This document shows positions 20,848 to 33,986 of a stretch of DNA of 64,000 nucleotides, in pieces; the first letter of the stretch is position 1; every line of letters starts with the position of its first letter. Below the pieces are notes generated by a model. The model worked only from the letters and a program-made list of their open reading frames with translations, searched no databases and was not told the DNA's origin. The stretch spans positions 18,189,258-18,253,257 of the forward strand of contig CM052354.1 in assembly GCA_028551475.1 (NCBI GenBank), written 5' to 3'. The position numbers and the translations under genes were made by a program. The DNA is from Casuarina equisetifolia (Eukaryota > Streptophyta > Magnoliopsida > Fagales > Casuarinaceae).

Positions 20848-23567
20848 TCATAGTCGAGATGATGGCTTCACTGGTTCAGGCCCTTTGCGGTAGTCATACA
20901 CCCCAATACCAGATTTTCTTCCAAGTCGAGCTGCGTCCACGTATTGCCGAAGAAGTGGACAGGGAGCATATTTACCGTCTCCAAGGCCAGCATGAAGAAC
21001 TTGCATTATCGACAAGCAGACATCCAATCCAATGAAATCTGCAAGCTCCAGGGGCCCCATTGGATGGTTTGTTCCCAGTTTCATACCAGTATCAATGTCT
21101 TCCTTTGTTGCTACACCAGTATAGAGAGTGAAAAATGCTTCATTTATCATCGGCATAAGGATCCGGTTTACAATAAAACCAGAATAATCCTGAGAGCATA
21201 TAACTGTCTTGCCAAACCTGCAAATTCACAATTCAGCAGCCAAAAACAACATAACATATTACCATCAGTAAAGATCTAGCAATATATCTAATCAGGCCCC
21301 TCCTAAGGACCAAAACAAAATGCTGTCAATTGGAGGGGAAGAAGGAAAGATAGCAAGCAGGTAGATACTAGCATACACATGAAACCAGCACGCTTTTGTC
21401 ACAGAAAGTTTCAATCAATCACCTCAAGGCCAAGGCTTTTGTTGCATTGAATGTCTCATCTGATGTGTCCGCACCTCGCACTATCTCCACCAGTTTCATA
21501 ATTGGAGGAGGATTCATGAAATGCATGCCAATCACCTGTAGGAGAAGCATTGGTTTGGCTAATCAGATTTCTTTTGCTTTAAATCACTACAGATATTAAA
21601 AGAAAGCAACACTTTGCTACAACTATACAATTAAATGCTATTATTAGATATTCAAGCATAAGTTCAGATCAAGGAAAGGTATTTCCAGTGTAACCTGGCG
21701 GGGTCTTCTGGTCGCAGTGGCTAGACGAGTAATGGAGATAGAACTTGTATTAGATGCTAAAATGGCTGAACTTTTTGCAATCTTATCTAGTTCAGAAAAA
21801 AAATTTCTTTTCACTTCTTCTGATTCCACGATGGCTTCAATAATAATATCCGCCGAAGAAAGCACTTCCAACTTTTCTGTAAACTGAAGTCGTTCCAAAG
21901 CAGCAATACCTGCGGCCTATTAAGTAGATAATTTTGTTTGTGTCATAATTGATTAACACCAAAACTTCACAAGAACCTACATGCAAAAGATGAAACTTTT
22001 GTTCTCACAACTTTGGGATCACAAAAGACATCTGAACATGGACGATATATTTAACCCCTATATCGTACAACGAAAGGAGAAAGTTTTGTCATAATCATCA
22101 TTTATTACTTGAAAGTCCCCTCTTAACTTACAATATTTTGAGTGAATCATTAGATTTTGAGTACAAATTGGCTGCAAATTATTAGATTCTGCTTTCAAAC
22201 TAACTCCTAGGAGCGTCAGCTACACCAGGTCAACTCGAAGATTTCATGGTCAACCCCATCTCGGAGAGCATAATCAAATACCACAAGACTAAAAGGCCTG
22301 CCTCTGTTTGTCATCGCGCCATTGCACACACGCAAGCATAGTTGGATGTATTTTCTGTTTGAAGTTTGTGGTGGATCCTGCAATGAATTCCTAGTAATGT
22401 CCTAAAGCTAGTACGTCGTGAAATAAAATAATTCGTAAATGGCGCAAATTCCAACTCCAGTATATCATTCAGGTTCCATGAATCTCCATAGGAACTCAGG
22501 TCAGCCTCCGAAGCTACACTAGACCACTAGCATTTGAGTCGGAATTCACTACAAATACAAAAACACTCAACATGCTTCTAAAAATAAATAAATAAATAAA
22601 AGGAAATCAAACGGGAAAACAGATGCTGCTTCTCGTTTTAGCAAACCTCAAGTACAATATTCTGACTCCGGAATTCGAAGATATAACCTCATGAGAAGAT
22701 CCCCATGCAACACGACTCCCAATAGATATCCTTAAGCCGAATTTTTAAATAAATTGATTCGTCTTAGGCAGGTTAAGAACTCCATGGAGCAGCAGCAGCC
22801 CCTAGACATGACACATGCGTCTGAGCTAAGCCCACGAACCATGAGTTTCGCTATGTCTACTTTCAAAACTCCTTTTTTTAAAAGAAAATCCCTTCACAAT
22901 ATTTATTCAATCTGGATTCTGAAGAAAATTTATTACAGATTCCCCAACAATCAACGGACACCAATGTGATCCCAACACAAAATGAATTTATGGTGAGGAA
23001 AAAAAAAAACACACAAACGAACAAACTAATTGAAAAGAACAATCCTAGCAATTTTTATCAATCAAAAAGGATAAATTTAGTTATTTAAGCAAAATCTTAA
23101 AACTCTCATTATAACTTAGGATTTACTCAAGGATATCATATAAACCCTCAGCAGTTCAGTATGCATGAATTAATCGATCTAGTCAATATTCAAACAAAGA
23201 CTAAATTCACTGGCATACAAGAGTGGGTAACCTCGGCTAAAAAATTGATCAGAGCGGATGTTGAAGACGGTGTTTGGAAATAATGAGCGACTTGTTTATA
23301 GAGAGATGTATATCACGATGACAGCCATGTCTTCAATAGAAAAAATTAGAGCGAAGGAGGGAAAGAGATGGGAACTGGAACCTGAGAGAGTTGGCCTATG
23401 GAGACAAATCGTCGGATTGAGGAAGAGATTGATTTGGAGGCTCTGACGAGAGCATCGGGGTTGGAGTCGACCAGCCAGACGTCGAGGCCGTGTACGGCAC
23501 CGAGCTGGGCGATTCCCGAGCCCATTTGACCACCGCCCACCACTCCCATGCACTTCGTTTCCACCAT
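20848..23567 (-). CDS. 3-hydroxyacyl-CoA (3-hydroxybutyryl-CoA) dehydrogenase, peroxisomal
   Basis: This short-chain L-3-hydroxyacyl-CoA dehydrogenase oxidises 3-hydroxyacyl-CoA to 3-ketoacyl-CoA with NAD+. Four exons join in frame: 23567-23382, 21916-21695, 21535-21423 and 21217-20848. They give 296 aa, close to the ~294 of the Arabidopsis At3g15290-type protein. The Rossmann NAD loop is at residues 8-19 ([13 protein letters not shown]). Exon 2 carries [15 protein letters not shown] and [15 protein letters not shown]. Exon 3 has the catalytic His141 in [16 protein letters not shown], with Glu153 twelve residues later, the spacing of the family's His-Glu dyad. The C-terminal domain has [16 protein letters not shown] and [17 protein letters not shown]. 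The protein ends SRL, a canonical type 1 peroxisomal signal. All residues needed for activity are present. Role inferred: beta-oxidation or a related peroxisomal acyl-CoA pathway. Confidence 0.95.
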
Positions 23568-24089
23568 CTTCCTTTCGCAGCGACCGTTGACCTCGTCAGC
23601 CCTCGGAAGTTATCCAAGATGATTTTCACGCCCACGCGCTCACGCGAGGGAACTGGGCTAAGGACGGCCTCAATGGGCCTTGGGCCGAATCATACACATT
23701 AAATTAAAAGCGAACTTAGGGCCACTAATTCCAAGCGCCCCATTCTCCACCATTTCCCTCGCTAGACTTTCATTTTCTCATTGTTTTTGTTGAAAATTTG
23801 ACTGTTATATATAACATTTTGATATAATGTTTAAAATCCAATATAGATAAGAATTTTATATTTTAATATCATATAAAAAAATGAATGTGGTTAGACATTA
23901 ATTTACAATTTATATTTTATAAATCTTAATTTTTAACATGCTTTATTTTAAAATCTCACAATATGTCATAAACGAAATAAAAATTCACACATAATAGAAT
24001 TAAACTCATAATACCTACTCCAATATACACTAAACAAAAGGAAGCCTCCTTGACATTTGGAATATGCACTACAACAATGTGTTAGTCTT

Positions 24090-24420
24090 TTCTCATAATA
24101 TAACAAACTCAACCATTGAGCCAAAAAGCTTAAGCCTATTAGCATTAATAGGTTTAATTATTTTTAGAATCGTAATATTCCATCGTGCTCTGCAATTGAC
24201 ACCTTGGTAGTCCATTCCACGAGTGTTTTACATTGGCTACATGCGTTTAGGTACCTCTTCAGGTCATGATATTTTCTACTAAGTAGTTCTTTTCATAGGT
24301 TGCCCCTTCCATGATTTAAATTTCAAATATAAGGTTTAGCTATGATATCAAATATAAGGAACTTAACTATTGAGTCAAAAGATTTAAACTTGTTAGCACG
24401 ACGAATTCAATTACCTTTAT
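24090..24420. repeat. Dispersed repeat related to MATE intron 1
   Basis: Position 24100-24165 (AACTCAACCATTGAGCCAAA, then AAGCTTAAGCCTATTAGC) is the reverse complement, with few changes, of 7636-7690. A weaker second copy follows at 24345-24410 (GAACTTAACTATTGAGTCAA, then TTAAACTTGTTAGC). This suggests a short, high-copy, non-coding element. Confidence 0.6.
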
Positions 24421-26192
24421 GACCATAATACTTAACAAGCAATTATAAGGCACATAATTAGAGAGGAAAATTTAGTTATATGATTCGAGCGAAGCTCCTT
24501 GCCTCTCATAACTAAGTATTTTTAAAAAAATCAATAAAATGAGTTAAAGTACCCTTTTTGTTTTCTTTAAATCATAAATGTAAAAATTATATTACAGATT
24601 TCCAATATTTCTCCCTGCAAAACGTACTTTATTTTTTGAGCAGCGTTCCTCCCGTTGAAAAAATTAACTGGGTCTGACAAGACCAGTTACCTTTTCCTAC
24701 ACCTTTGTTGGATCCAATAACTTCTGAGTTGATCCAAACCCACACATGAACAGTGAAAGAAGGTTTGAGCAGCCATTCCGAAATGTGGCAGAGAGATGGA
24801 GCCGCTCCCACCACGTGTCGCTCCAGTAGAAAAGTACTTCTTGTCTGTGTTAATGCGTGGCAGGCAAACCGTCTATAATTGTACGGGTTACAGTTAGCTC
24901 GGAAGAAGAACAGGTAACAACAGGAGCGACAGAGAATCGTTCCTTATCTTTTTATATTCTTAAATTAATTCCAATTTAATAATATTAGTCATACGGCCAT
25001 AGAACTTAAAAAGAAAAAAAGAAAAAAAAAAGAAGAAGAAGAATTGATTAAAGTCTATATTCATGATGGTATTTTGACAGAAAACCAGGGCATGTTCGCT
25101 ACTTTTGCAAAATGAGTCATGATTAATCTTCCTGAGTAAGCTTACACAAACCAAGTCAGGTGCCCAGTGGCCACAATAAGCAGACCAAGTATAATCATTA
25201 TTAATGGCCTTTTTTTCTGCTTTCTGTGTGGTTGACATTGCTTGATACAGATCCAAAACCACAGTCCACCACTTTGGCGTATCAAATGGGTTTCTCTTTT
25301 TGAGAAGATGTTGCTAAATTTTTAATTTTGGAAAGTGTAACGATCTGGTATTACCTGCCTCGGAGTTCAAGTAGATCCCACTAAAAATTTACTTGATGAT
25401 TGCGTTTCTAAAGGCTCATGACCAGACATTTGTAAGACTGGATTTGTGACCATCGATGTATTAAATTATATTGATTGCTATATACGTTAACCACAATTTC
25501 TTATAAATTTGAAGAAACTTTTGCATTTATTGATCCAAGTTCGAGTTGATACAACCAAAATCCTGATGTCTCTATAAGGATTCATATAAGGAAAACAATA
25601 GGATCTTTTGTTTTACGTATATACCGGATCTTGAACTTCTACATTTATAGACTTTTCAATTAATACTGTACTGTTGATCCAAGTGTGAATAGTTCATGTG
25701 GTTTTTCTAATATTTTGAATGTTAGGAATTTAAAGTGAAAATTAGTAAAAGTAAATTAATCTATTTAGGTATATCCTAAATGTATTACAAATATAACTTA
25801 GAAAGAGAATAAAGGCTCGTAGCCGTGGTAATGATAATAGATATAAAACATTACGTTAGTTTGAATTACCTTAAATTTTGTGTCTTTTATATATTTATGA
25901 CTTGATCTATATATTTATGTATTTGTACAATATGTCATTTTTCATAATATTGAATATATTTATTTGACCTTTTGTCTCTAAACTCATGATGAAATTACAA
26001 ATATTCTAATTTGTTTACAATTTTTGAAATTAATTTTTATTGTAAATTTCAAATCAAGTTTCATTTGAAACTTAAAGTAAATTGGTCTTTTTAGGTGGAA
26101 TGATTGACTGTTGAAGATTATGACCAAAACTTTTGAGTATTTAGTAGTTTTATTTTTTGTTACAAAAACTATTAAACTATTTTCTTTAAATT

Positions 26193-26194
<2 letters not shown>

Positions 26195-26228
<34 letters not shown>
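26195..26228. repeat. (TA)17 microsatellite
   Basis: An uninterrupted TA run of about 34 bases in AT-rich DNA; likely polymorphic. Confidence 0.95.
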
Positions 26229-26231
<3 letters not shown>

Positions 26232-27077
26232 GTTTAAAATTTGATTAATTAATTTGGAAATATAAGACTACGACCCATGCATGTTAGAGATATGTGTCTC
26301 ACATTGGTCGTGTGGGTAGACCCCATAGTTTATATGTGGTGAAATTTTATTATATACGATCAATTAGTTTTGAGATAAGACTCTATAATAAAAACAATTA
26401 AAAGATATGTCCATAGAGTAGAAACATTGTTAATAATAATTCTAACATGAATTTTTATTTTTCACTCTATGATGAAAACACATCACATCACAATTTTTGT
26501 TTGCAATAATTCAATGAAACTGTACGTTTTGTTCTACAATAAATTCGGTGTATTCCGCATCTTTTCAAAGTCGTTAAACTTTGTCCATGAGATCTGTTCT
26601 CTAACATAGCAGGGGCTTTTCCATGGTAAATACCTAAAAAGGATGGTCAGGAGAAGAAGTGTTCAAAGTGAATAAGTATCCTATGGGTTCACATTAAACA
26701 ACGTGAAGAACATAGAACAGAGGTTATTATAATTGACTTGACTCTAATTATAGCATTGGAGAAGAGTATTTATGACAATTTTTATTCTTTCAAAGATTTA
26801 ACGAGAAAGCACTCAGTTTACGTGGTTTGGTTTCCCCCAAAAAAAGATGAATCATGAGTGGCTTTGGTTTTACAAAAGTCAGGGTTAGTTGTCAAAGCTT
26901 TCTTTGTCAACAGGGCGTGATGGATCAACATTTTCTCAATTTTACCGAACACATTGACAAGAGAAAAAGTGGAGGAAGAAAGAGAGTCAATAATTTTACC
27001 TACCCTGTCCGCGGTTGGTTCTGAAGGTCAAAGTTGGATTGATGCTCCTTTTCTAGGCAGATATGCCATCACTTCAT

Positions 27078-27084
27078 AGAAAAG

Positions 27085-27115
<31 letters not shown>

Positions 27116-27210
27116 AAATAAGAAAAAAAAATAAGAAAAAAAAAAGAAAATAAGAAAATAAGAAAGAAAATAAGAAAATAAGAAAATAAGAAAAAATAAA
27201 AAAATAAATA
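27078..27210. repeat. Purine-only (GAAA)n / (AATAAGA)n tract
   Basis: About 130 bases with almost no C and few T, made of GAAA units and then AAAATAAG units. It could adopt triplex or nucleosome-excluding structures, but nothing more is shown by sequence. Confidence 0.9.
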
Positions 27211-27741
27211 AAAGGGTTGTATTATTGAGAAAGCTTCAGTCTTTTCAATTTCAGGCAATTTGGGCGCATCGGGGAGTAAAAACGACGTGAAATGAATGCG
27301 ACGAAGGAATTGAGGAGCACGAGGAAAAGAGAAAAAGACAAGACGGAGGAGGGAGGGGGAAAAAGTGGAAGTGGGATTTGGCGATTTCACATGGGTTTTG
27401 ACCCGGCAAGCCGGTCACCCTTAGTACTAACTCTCTTCGTTTTACTTAGATCACGGAGAGACGCCCGTGACGTCCGCCTTCCGCCGCTCCCATATCGCCC
27501 ACAGCCTATATCCGAGGCTTATTTATTTCCTTTTTAATAGGATCTAACCCCAGCTCTTTGACTTACCAGGCTCACCTTTCCTGACATCAGTTTTATCCAC
27601 CTCTTACCACTCAGCGCGTGACTTCCACTCCCGTTGCTATTTAGGGTTAAAATATAATGACACAAAAAGTATAAAATAAAAAAAATAAACTACTTTTAGA
27701 ATTAGATTAAAGTTGAGTATCAAAACCATCAAATCTTGATA

Positions 27742-28200
27742 TTGAGGTGATTTTTAATTTGAGTAATAGACTTCTTAATATAACACTAGAGCTATAATTT
27801 TCTTGTTACTCTTATGAGCTTTCTTTAACTAAATTTGGACATTGTTTACATAATATAACATTTTAATGATTAGATAATTTAACCATCAAATCTTGAAGCC
27901 ATTAAAGTGTAGGTAATAAATTTTACACTTTTAATAGAGTTATTAAAAATATAATTTACAAGATAACAAGTTTTACTATTTCTTGAGTTGACTTTTAAAT
28001 TAATTAATAAACTTTCTTAATATAATATTAGAGTCATGATTATTCTTAACACTCTTACAGGCTTTCATTGACTAAGTTTAGAAATTACTTATATAATATG
28101 ACACTATAATTGTTTGATAATTTGACATGATTAATGATAAAAAAAATATATTAAGATGTAGAGGATAAATCTCATCTTATGAAGGAAATTAGTAAAAATT
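27742..28200. repeat. Imperfect ~245-bp tandem duplication
   Basis: Units start at 27742 (TTGAGGTGATTTTTAATTTG) and 27983 (TTGAGTTGACTTTTAAATTA). They stay collinear through CTTCTTAATATAA, AGAG(C/T)ATGAT-like and ATATAATATGACA words, and on to an ATTAA.(G)TGTAG word at 27901 and 28151. The divergence is high, so the duplication is old. Confidence 0.7.
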
Positions 28201-28771
28201 ATTGCTTTACTAAAATCAAGTAAAATTTTAAGTTTTTAGTTGCTGTCTTGTTTTTTTTTTTTTTTTTTTTTGCTTTCCTTTAGGAAAGAAAGGAAAAGAG
28301 TGCATAGAGTGATTGGACAGTAGCCGCACGCGCAAGGGAAACGTGGAGAGTAAGATGATGTCTTTCTCCTCGTTAGACCGCACAAGCATGTCCAAGCCCA
28401 TCAAACACCATTCCCCACCACCCCCACTTAATTATTTTATTGAATATTAGTACAGATGAGTGGAAAGTAGAGAAAGAAGCAGACAAATGGTTGGTATTGA
28501 TTATTGAAAATCAGAGGCGAGACGATCTGTGCCTCGTAATCTATGAAGAAAACTTAAAAGGAAATTGTTCAAAAGTCAGCTCTTGCGTCCCACTTTCAAA
28601 TAAGTTGCTCTTCCCCCTAATATTTGAGCGATAAAATATTGTTTCAAGCAGGACAGGGAACTTTCCTTTTTCTGTTTCTGGAAATGCACTTGCACTTGCC
28701 TATCACGCTTCTTGTCCACTGTGCTCTTGATTTGAAACATCTCAGCCTTCTTTTCCGTCTATAGATTCTGT

Positions 28772-29750
28772 CATCTTTTGAGGTTTTTGGAGATTAGTGG
28801 GAAAGAGAGAGTCTTCCGGTTTCGAAATTGGGGTAGATCCATTTTTGAGAGAAAAAAGTCTACAGGGTTGCTTCTCAGACACCCTGTTTCTTTGCTTGCA
28901 AGCGATGGGGAATGCTTTCACTGTTGGGCTTTCTTTGGGATCATGAGTCTACACTGGCAATCACCCACATGAAAAAAAGAGGGTCTACTGCTTGGTTAAA
29001 GCCCCTTTATTTTTGTCATGTTTTTCAGCTCTTCTAGTTGATACACTGAAATCTTTGATCTTGGGGATCTGACATCAGTTAGTCCTTTCCTTTTGCTGTT
29101 TGTTGTTTCCTCATTCGCAAGTTCCTTTGTCTTCGCCGCACTTTAGGTCATTTGTTGGGTGGGTTTACAGTTTACAGTTTACAGTTCACAGTTCCTTCAA
29201 CTGTGTCTTTTTCATTCACTCTAGAAGGGTAATGGGGCTATCCAATTCTTGATTTGTGGTCAAGGGTTTTCATTTCTGCTGGGTACTGTGGATCTCAGTG
29301 GTTCAACTCCTATTTATTATTGTTGCCTCACCTTTTCGAAGGGTCACTATTAATTGCTTCACTTGCAAGCTGTTATTGGTTAGCCCTTTTGAGGTTTCTG
29401 AGTTGTTCTTCTTCACCCGGGCTTCCTTTCTTCTTCAGTAAGGAGAAGTGTTTGCCAAACACTCTGAAGTAGGGGGCTGCCTTCTTGAATTTACTGGTCT
29501 TGGGAATCGATTTCAGGTGGGAGTTCGTCATCTTAGTTGTCTTACTTGCTTCATTTTGTAATTCTTTCTTCCTTTGCAAGCTGCAAATTGGGTCTTTTTT
29601 GGTGGAGGTCTTTACTCACGTGGATATGCAAGTTTCTCCATTTGGATCTTGTTGCTTCTGAAAACCAGTGCATGCACAATGATAAGAGATAGCTCTGAGT
29701 TTATGGTGTTAGCCTTGTTTTGAGCTGGAAACTTTTCTGTGACTTGAGCA
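28772..29750 (+). promoter_or_regulatory. Probable promoter and 5' leader of PSKR2
   Basis: CT-rich and T-rich sequence typical of a long plant 5' UTR. TTTCAG at about 29512-29517 would serve as an acceptor for a leader intron, but no donor is decisive. Several ATGs precede the main start, so upstream ORFs are possible (for example 29254-29472). The TSS cannot be placed from sequence. Confidence 0.35.
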
Positions 29751-32700
29751 ATGGTGATGCGGCGGTCTGTTCCAAAGACTTTCTTTGAATGGGTATTCTT
29801 GGCTTGCTTTGTTTGTTCATCGTTGGGTCTGAAAAGCCCAGCTCTATCCTGCTATCATAATGATCTATTGGCGTTGAAGGAGTTTGCAGGGAACCTGAAG
29901 AATGGGTCCATTGTCACAGCGTGGTCCAACGAATCCATTTGCTGCAAATGGATTGGTGTTTCCTGTGAGAACGTGAAGGGTAATGGTTCAGTTGTTAGTA
30001 GAGTGACCAAGTTGGTTCTCTCCAAGATGGATCTCAAAGGGACGATTTCACTTTCTTTGGGTGCGCTGGATCAGCTGAAATTGCTTGATCTTTCAGGCAA
30101 TCATCTCACTGGTGAACTCCCTCCTGAGCTTTCATCCTTGAAGCGGCTGGAACATCTTGATTTGAGCCATAACAATCTATCGGGGCCGGTATCAGTGGCG
30201 CTTTCCGGTCTTGACTCCATCCAAGTATTGAACATCTCCAGCAACTCGTTTAAGGGGAATTTTCTCGAGCTCAAGGGATTCCCATATCTCTCTGTGTTCA
30301 ATATTAGCAACAATTCATTCACTGGCCAGCTCGATTTTAGCATTTGCAGTTCCTCAAATGTGATTCGGATTCTTGATTTGTCCGCAAATCGTCTAGTGGG
30401 CAGTCTTGAAGGCCTGGAAAATTGCAGCACCTCTCTTAAACAGTTACTTGTGGATTCCAATACACTTTCAGGGTCTCTTCCCGATTCTCTGTATTCTTTG
30501 TCAGCTTTGGAGCAACTTTCGGTCCTTGGGAACAATTTGACTGGCCAGCTAAGCGAGAAACTAAGTAAGCTCTCTTCCCTTAAATCGTTGGTGATTTGCG
30601 GAAACCAATTTTCTGGTGAACTCCCAGATGTGTTTGGAAAACTTACGCAATTAGAAATACTAGATGCAAGCTCTAATTCATTTTCTGGGTCCTTGCCACG
30701 CTCCCTTGCACTCTGCTCAAAGCTTCGAGTGCTTGATCTTCGTAACAATTCGTTTACTGGTCCTATTGATCTGAATTTTACTGGGTTGCCCAATCTCGAC
30801 ACACTAGATCTTGCCTCCAATCAATTTTTTGGGCTCCTCCCAAATTCCCTCTCTAATTGCCGTCAACTGACAATTTTGAGCCTTGCTAAGAACGAATTGA
30901 AAGGCTCAATCCCTGAAGATTTCGCAAATCTTACCTCGCTGTTTTTTCTTTCATTGTCCAACAACACCTTTACAAACTTATCTGGGGCACTGTCTGTGCT
31001 GCAGAAATGCCGAAATCTCACCACTCTTATCCTTGCGAGGAATTTTCATGGTGAGGAAATTCCTGAGAATGTGAGTAGGTTTGAGAGCCTGATGGTTTTG
31101 GGCCTTGGGAAATGTGGTCTGAAAGGCCAAATTCCAAGTTGGTTATTGAGTTGCCGGAAGTTGCAAGTCCTGGATTTGTCTTTGAATCAATTGGATGGCA
31201 GTATCCCTCCGTGGATTGGCAAGATGGACAGTTTGTTTTACTTGGATTTATCAAACAACTCTCTCACCGGTGATATCCCAGAGAATTTGACAGAGCTGAA
31301 GAGCCTGATTTCTTTAAATTGCAGTTCATCAACTCTTACAGCTCCTGCTGGAATTCCGCTTTACGTAAAGCGAAACCAGACTGCCAATGGCCTGCAATAC
31401 CACCAGGCCTCAAGTTTTCCCCCCTCAATATACTTGAGCTATAACAGAATAAGTGGAATAATACCACCTGAAATTGGGCGACTCAAAGAGCTACATGTCT
31501 TGGATTTGAGCAAGAACAACATAACTGGGACCATCCCTAGCTCCATTTCAGAGATGGGGAACTTGGAATCATTGGATTTATCATATAATAATCTATATGG
31601 TTCAATTCCCATGTCATTCAGTAAGCTCACTTTCTTGTCAAAGTTTTGTGTGGCATATAACCACTTGCATGGCGTGATTCCAAGTGGGGGACAGTTTTCA
31701 AGCTTTCCAAGCTCAAGCTTTGAGGGCAACCTGGGACTTTGTGGGCAAATAGATTCTCCTTGTACTGCTGGGGGAAAAGGGCGACCTGCTATTCCATCTG
31801 GTTCGAGCTCAAAATTTGGTCGAGGTAGTATTTTTGGCATAACGATCAGTATTGGCGTTGGAATTGCAGTACTTCTTTCAATTGCTCTGCTTAAATTTTC
31901 CAGGAGGGATGTGGGGGATCCAATTGATAACTTCGACGAGGAGCTCAGCAGGCCACACAGGCTATCTGAAGCACTTGGGTCTTCGAAGCTTGTACTCTTT
32001 CAGAATTCAGATTGTAAAGATCTGTCAGTTGCAGAATTGTTAAAATCTACAAACAACTTCAACCAAGCAAACATTATTGGTTGTGGTGGATTTGGTCTGG
32101 TTTACAAAGCCAACCTTCCAAATGGGACGAAAGCCGCTATCAAGAGACTCTCTGGGGATTGTGGTCAGATGGAACGTGAATTCCAAGCTGAAGTGGAAGC
32201 CCTATCAAGAGCTCAGCATAAGAATCTCGTTGCTCTTCAAGGCTACTGCCGATATGGTAGCGACAGGTTGTTAATTTACTCCTACATGGAGAATGGAAGC
32301 TTGGATTATTGGCTGCATGAGAATGTTGATGGGGGCTCTCTCCTAAAATGGGACGCAAGACTCAAGATAGCTCAAGGTGCTGCTCGTGGATTAGCGTACC
32401 TGCACAAGGGTTGTGAGCCAAACATAGTACATCGAGACATAAAATCTAGCAACATACTTTTGGATGAACATTTTGAAGCTCATTTGGCTGACTTTGGTCT
32501 CTCAAGGCTTCTGCAACCGTATGATACTCATGTTACAACGGATTTGGTTGGTACTTTGGGTTATATCCCTCCTGAATATAGTCAGACCTTGACAGCAACT
32601 TTTAGAGGCGATGTGTACAGTTTTGGAGTTGTTCTTCTCGAGCTTCTTACTGGTAAAAGGCCTGTGGAAGTTTGCAAAGGCAAAAACTGCAGGGATTTGG

Positions 32701-32906
32701 TCTCTTGGGTGTTTCAGATGAAATCCGAGAAGAGGGAGAAGGAAATCATAGATTCAACAATATGGGATAAGGATCATGAGAAGCAGCTTTTAGAGGTCCT
32801 TGTTATTGCCTGTAAATGCCTAGACCAAGATCCAAGACAGAGGCCCTCAATTGAGCAAGTTGTTTCGTGGCTTGATGATGTAGGATTTCTAGGTGTACAA
32901 CAGTGA
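29751..32906 (+). CDS. PSKR2: Phytosulfokine receptor 2-type LRR receptor kinase
   Basis: An intronless frame of 1051 aa. PSKR-type kinases bind the tyrosine-sulfated pentapeptide phytosulfokine at the cell surface and promote growth and damp immunity. Order: signal peptide (about 1-26); paired-Cys N-cap ([10 protein letters not shown]); about 21 LRRs of the LDLSxNxLxGxIP type; an island segment between LRRs near residues 525-563 ([15 protein letters not shown]), the hormone-binding insertion of this family; membrane helix about 693-716; juxtamembrane region; kinase. Kinase motifs: [11 protein letters not shown] (~776), invariant Lys ~797 in [14 protein letters not shown] (~894), DFG (~914), [10 protein letters not shown]. 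The segment [14 protein letters not shown] fits the guanylate-cyclase-like pattern reported in PSKR1. RD kinase, all catalytic residues intact. Similarity in island, kinase and C-terminus is closest to PSKR2 rather than PSKR1 or PSY1R as I know them. Confidence 0.96.
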   Translation: MVMRRSVPKTFFEWVFLACFVCSSLGLKSPALSCYHNDLLALKEFAGNLKNGSIVTAWSNESICCKWIGVSCENVKGNGSVVSRVTKLVLSKMDLKGTISLSLGALDQLKLLDLSGNHLTGELPPELSSLKRLEHLDLSHNNLSGPVSVALSGLDSIQVLNISSNSFKGNFLELKGFPYLSVFNISNNSFTGQLDFSICSSSNVIRILDLSANRLVGSLEGLENCSTSLKQLLVDSNTLSGSLPDSLYSLSALEQLSVLGNNLTGQLSEKLSKLSSLKSLVICGNQFSGELPDVFGKLTQLEILDASSNSFSGSLPRSLALCSKLRVLDLRNNSFTGPIDLNFTGLPNLDTLDLASNQFFGLLPNSLSNCRQLTILSLAKNELKGSIPEDFANLTSLFFLSLSNNTFTNLSGALSVLQKCRNLTTLILARNFHGEEIPENVSRFESLMVLGLGKCGLKGQIPSWLLSCRKLQVLDLSLNQLDGSIPPWIGKMDSLFYLDLSNNSLTGDIPENLTELKSLISLNCSSSTLTAPAGIPLYVKRNQTANGLQYHQASSFPPSIYLSYNRISGIIPPEIGRLKELHVLDLSKNNITGTIPSSISEMGNLESLDLSYNNLYGSIPMSFSKLTFLSKFCVAYNHLHGVIPSGGQFSSFPSSSFEGNLGLCGQIDSPCTAGGKGRPAIPSGSSSKFGRGSIFGITISIGVGIAVLLSIALLKFSRRDVGDPIDNFDEELSRPHRLSEALGSSKLVLFQNSDCKDLSVAELLKSTNNFNQANIIGCGGFGLVYKANLPNGTKAAIKRLSGDCGQMEREFQAEVEALSRAQHKNLVALQGYCRYGSDRLLIYSYMENGSLDYWLHENVDGGSLLKWDARLKIAQGAARGLAYLHKGCEPNIVHRDIKSSNILLDEHFEAHLADFGLSRLLQPYDTHVTTDLVGTLGYIPPEYSQTLTATFRGDVYSFGVVLLELLTGKRPVEVCKGKNCRDLVSWVFQMKSEKREKEIIDSTIWDKDHEKQLLEVLVIACKCLDQDPRQRPSIEQVVSWLDDVGFLGVQQ

Positions 32907-33929
32907 GATCCACGCTTTCTTTCTCTTAATGTATCTGATTTTCGGTGGGGGAGTTCAAGAGAGAGAATTATAAACCTGAAGACAGACAATGTCCCAGTTT
33001 GTAGTTGGTTTGAGTGGGTTTCTTATCAACTCCAGGGCTTGGGGTGCTGTATACTGACAGATGAACTTTGTATATGCAGGCCATTTGGCTATATCTTTTT
33101 TCCCGAAATAAGCAATCTATAGAAAGAATGAGTTCTTCCATGTCCTGAAAATTGCACAACTCCTTCATGCTCTGTGTTTCTTATTTTTTGGAGTTTGAGT
33201 AATTAGTTCGGCTCCTGCAGGCATTCATGTTCTGTGTTTCTTACTTCAGGAGTTTTTGAGTCGTTAATACAGCTCTGGTGTGCACTCAAAGAGGGATGGA
33301 CTTATCAATACAGTGGCTCATTACTTATGCAAGATAGATACTGTATTTCTGGTTAGATTCACGTTCAGCTCGACGATTGACTTTCATGACTTCTTATCCT
33401 TTGATGGTCTAATTAGGTTTAAAATTTATATCAAAGTTAGTTCGTAATTTGGATAATAGATTTATATTTAAATATTATTTAATGATTTTTTTAAGGATCT
33501 TTTTCTTTAATATTTTCGCACACATTAGATAAACAGAAATTAAAACGTTGAAGTTAAAGAAAAATTAAAGTGAATCAACTTAACTCTAATATTATCTAAA
33601 TATGTATAAGGTTTAAATTCAAAAGTCTAACTCATAATTGAAAAAATATATTTGTTTAAACACTACAAAATGTTATTTTTCTAGAGCTTGTTATGACAAG
33701 TTATTTGTTGTGTGCCAGCCAATCAGTTGTTTGAATCTTAGTTGTCCGAAATAAATTTATTAACTAAACATTGCATAACAGTAAAACTGTTGATTGCATC
33801 TATCTAAAATGTTATCATTTAATCATATATGAATTTACTCTATTCCAAAGGAATAAACAGAGTTACATGTGTTTAAAGGATAATATCTATGACTAACAAT
33901 TTGTTAAAAAACGATTTTTCATTTTTGTC

Positions 33930-33986
<57 letters not shown>

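Larger units (their letters stand above)
23568..28771. other. Gene-free, AT-rich intergenic region
   Basis: The first few hundred bases form the dehydrogenase promoter side and are GC-richer. A CACGTGTC word (G-box/ABRE core) sits at 24812-24819, about 1.2 kb upstream of that gene. The rest is AT-rich with simple repeats (poly-T at 28250-28271 and those listed separately). The ORF at 27028-27390 (-) is the translation of the purine tract and not a gene. Confidence 0.6.

Noticed and set aside
20848..23567. Bacterial-type 3-hydroxybutyryl-CoA dehydrogenase as a recent horizontal transfer
   Set aside because: It has three plant-type introns and a PTS1 end, and matches the known plant family.
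27028..27390. 120-aa Phe-rich ORF (-)
   Set aside because: It is the translation of the purine tract on the other strand.
30101..30820. 239-codon ORF on the minus strand
   Set aside because: It is the antisense of the PSKR2 leucine-rich repeats; the Leu/Ser/Asn periodicity of the LRRs keeps the opposite strand open.
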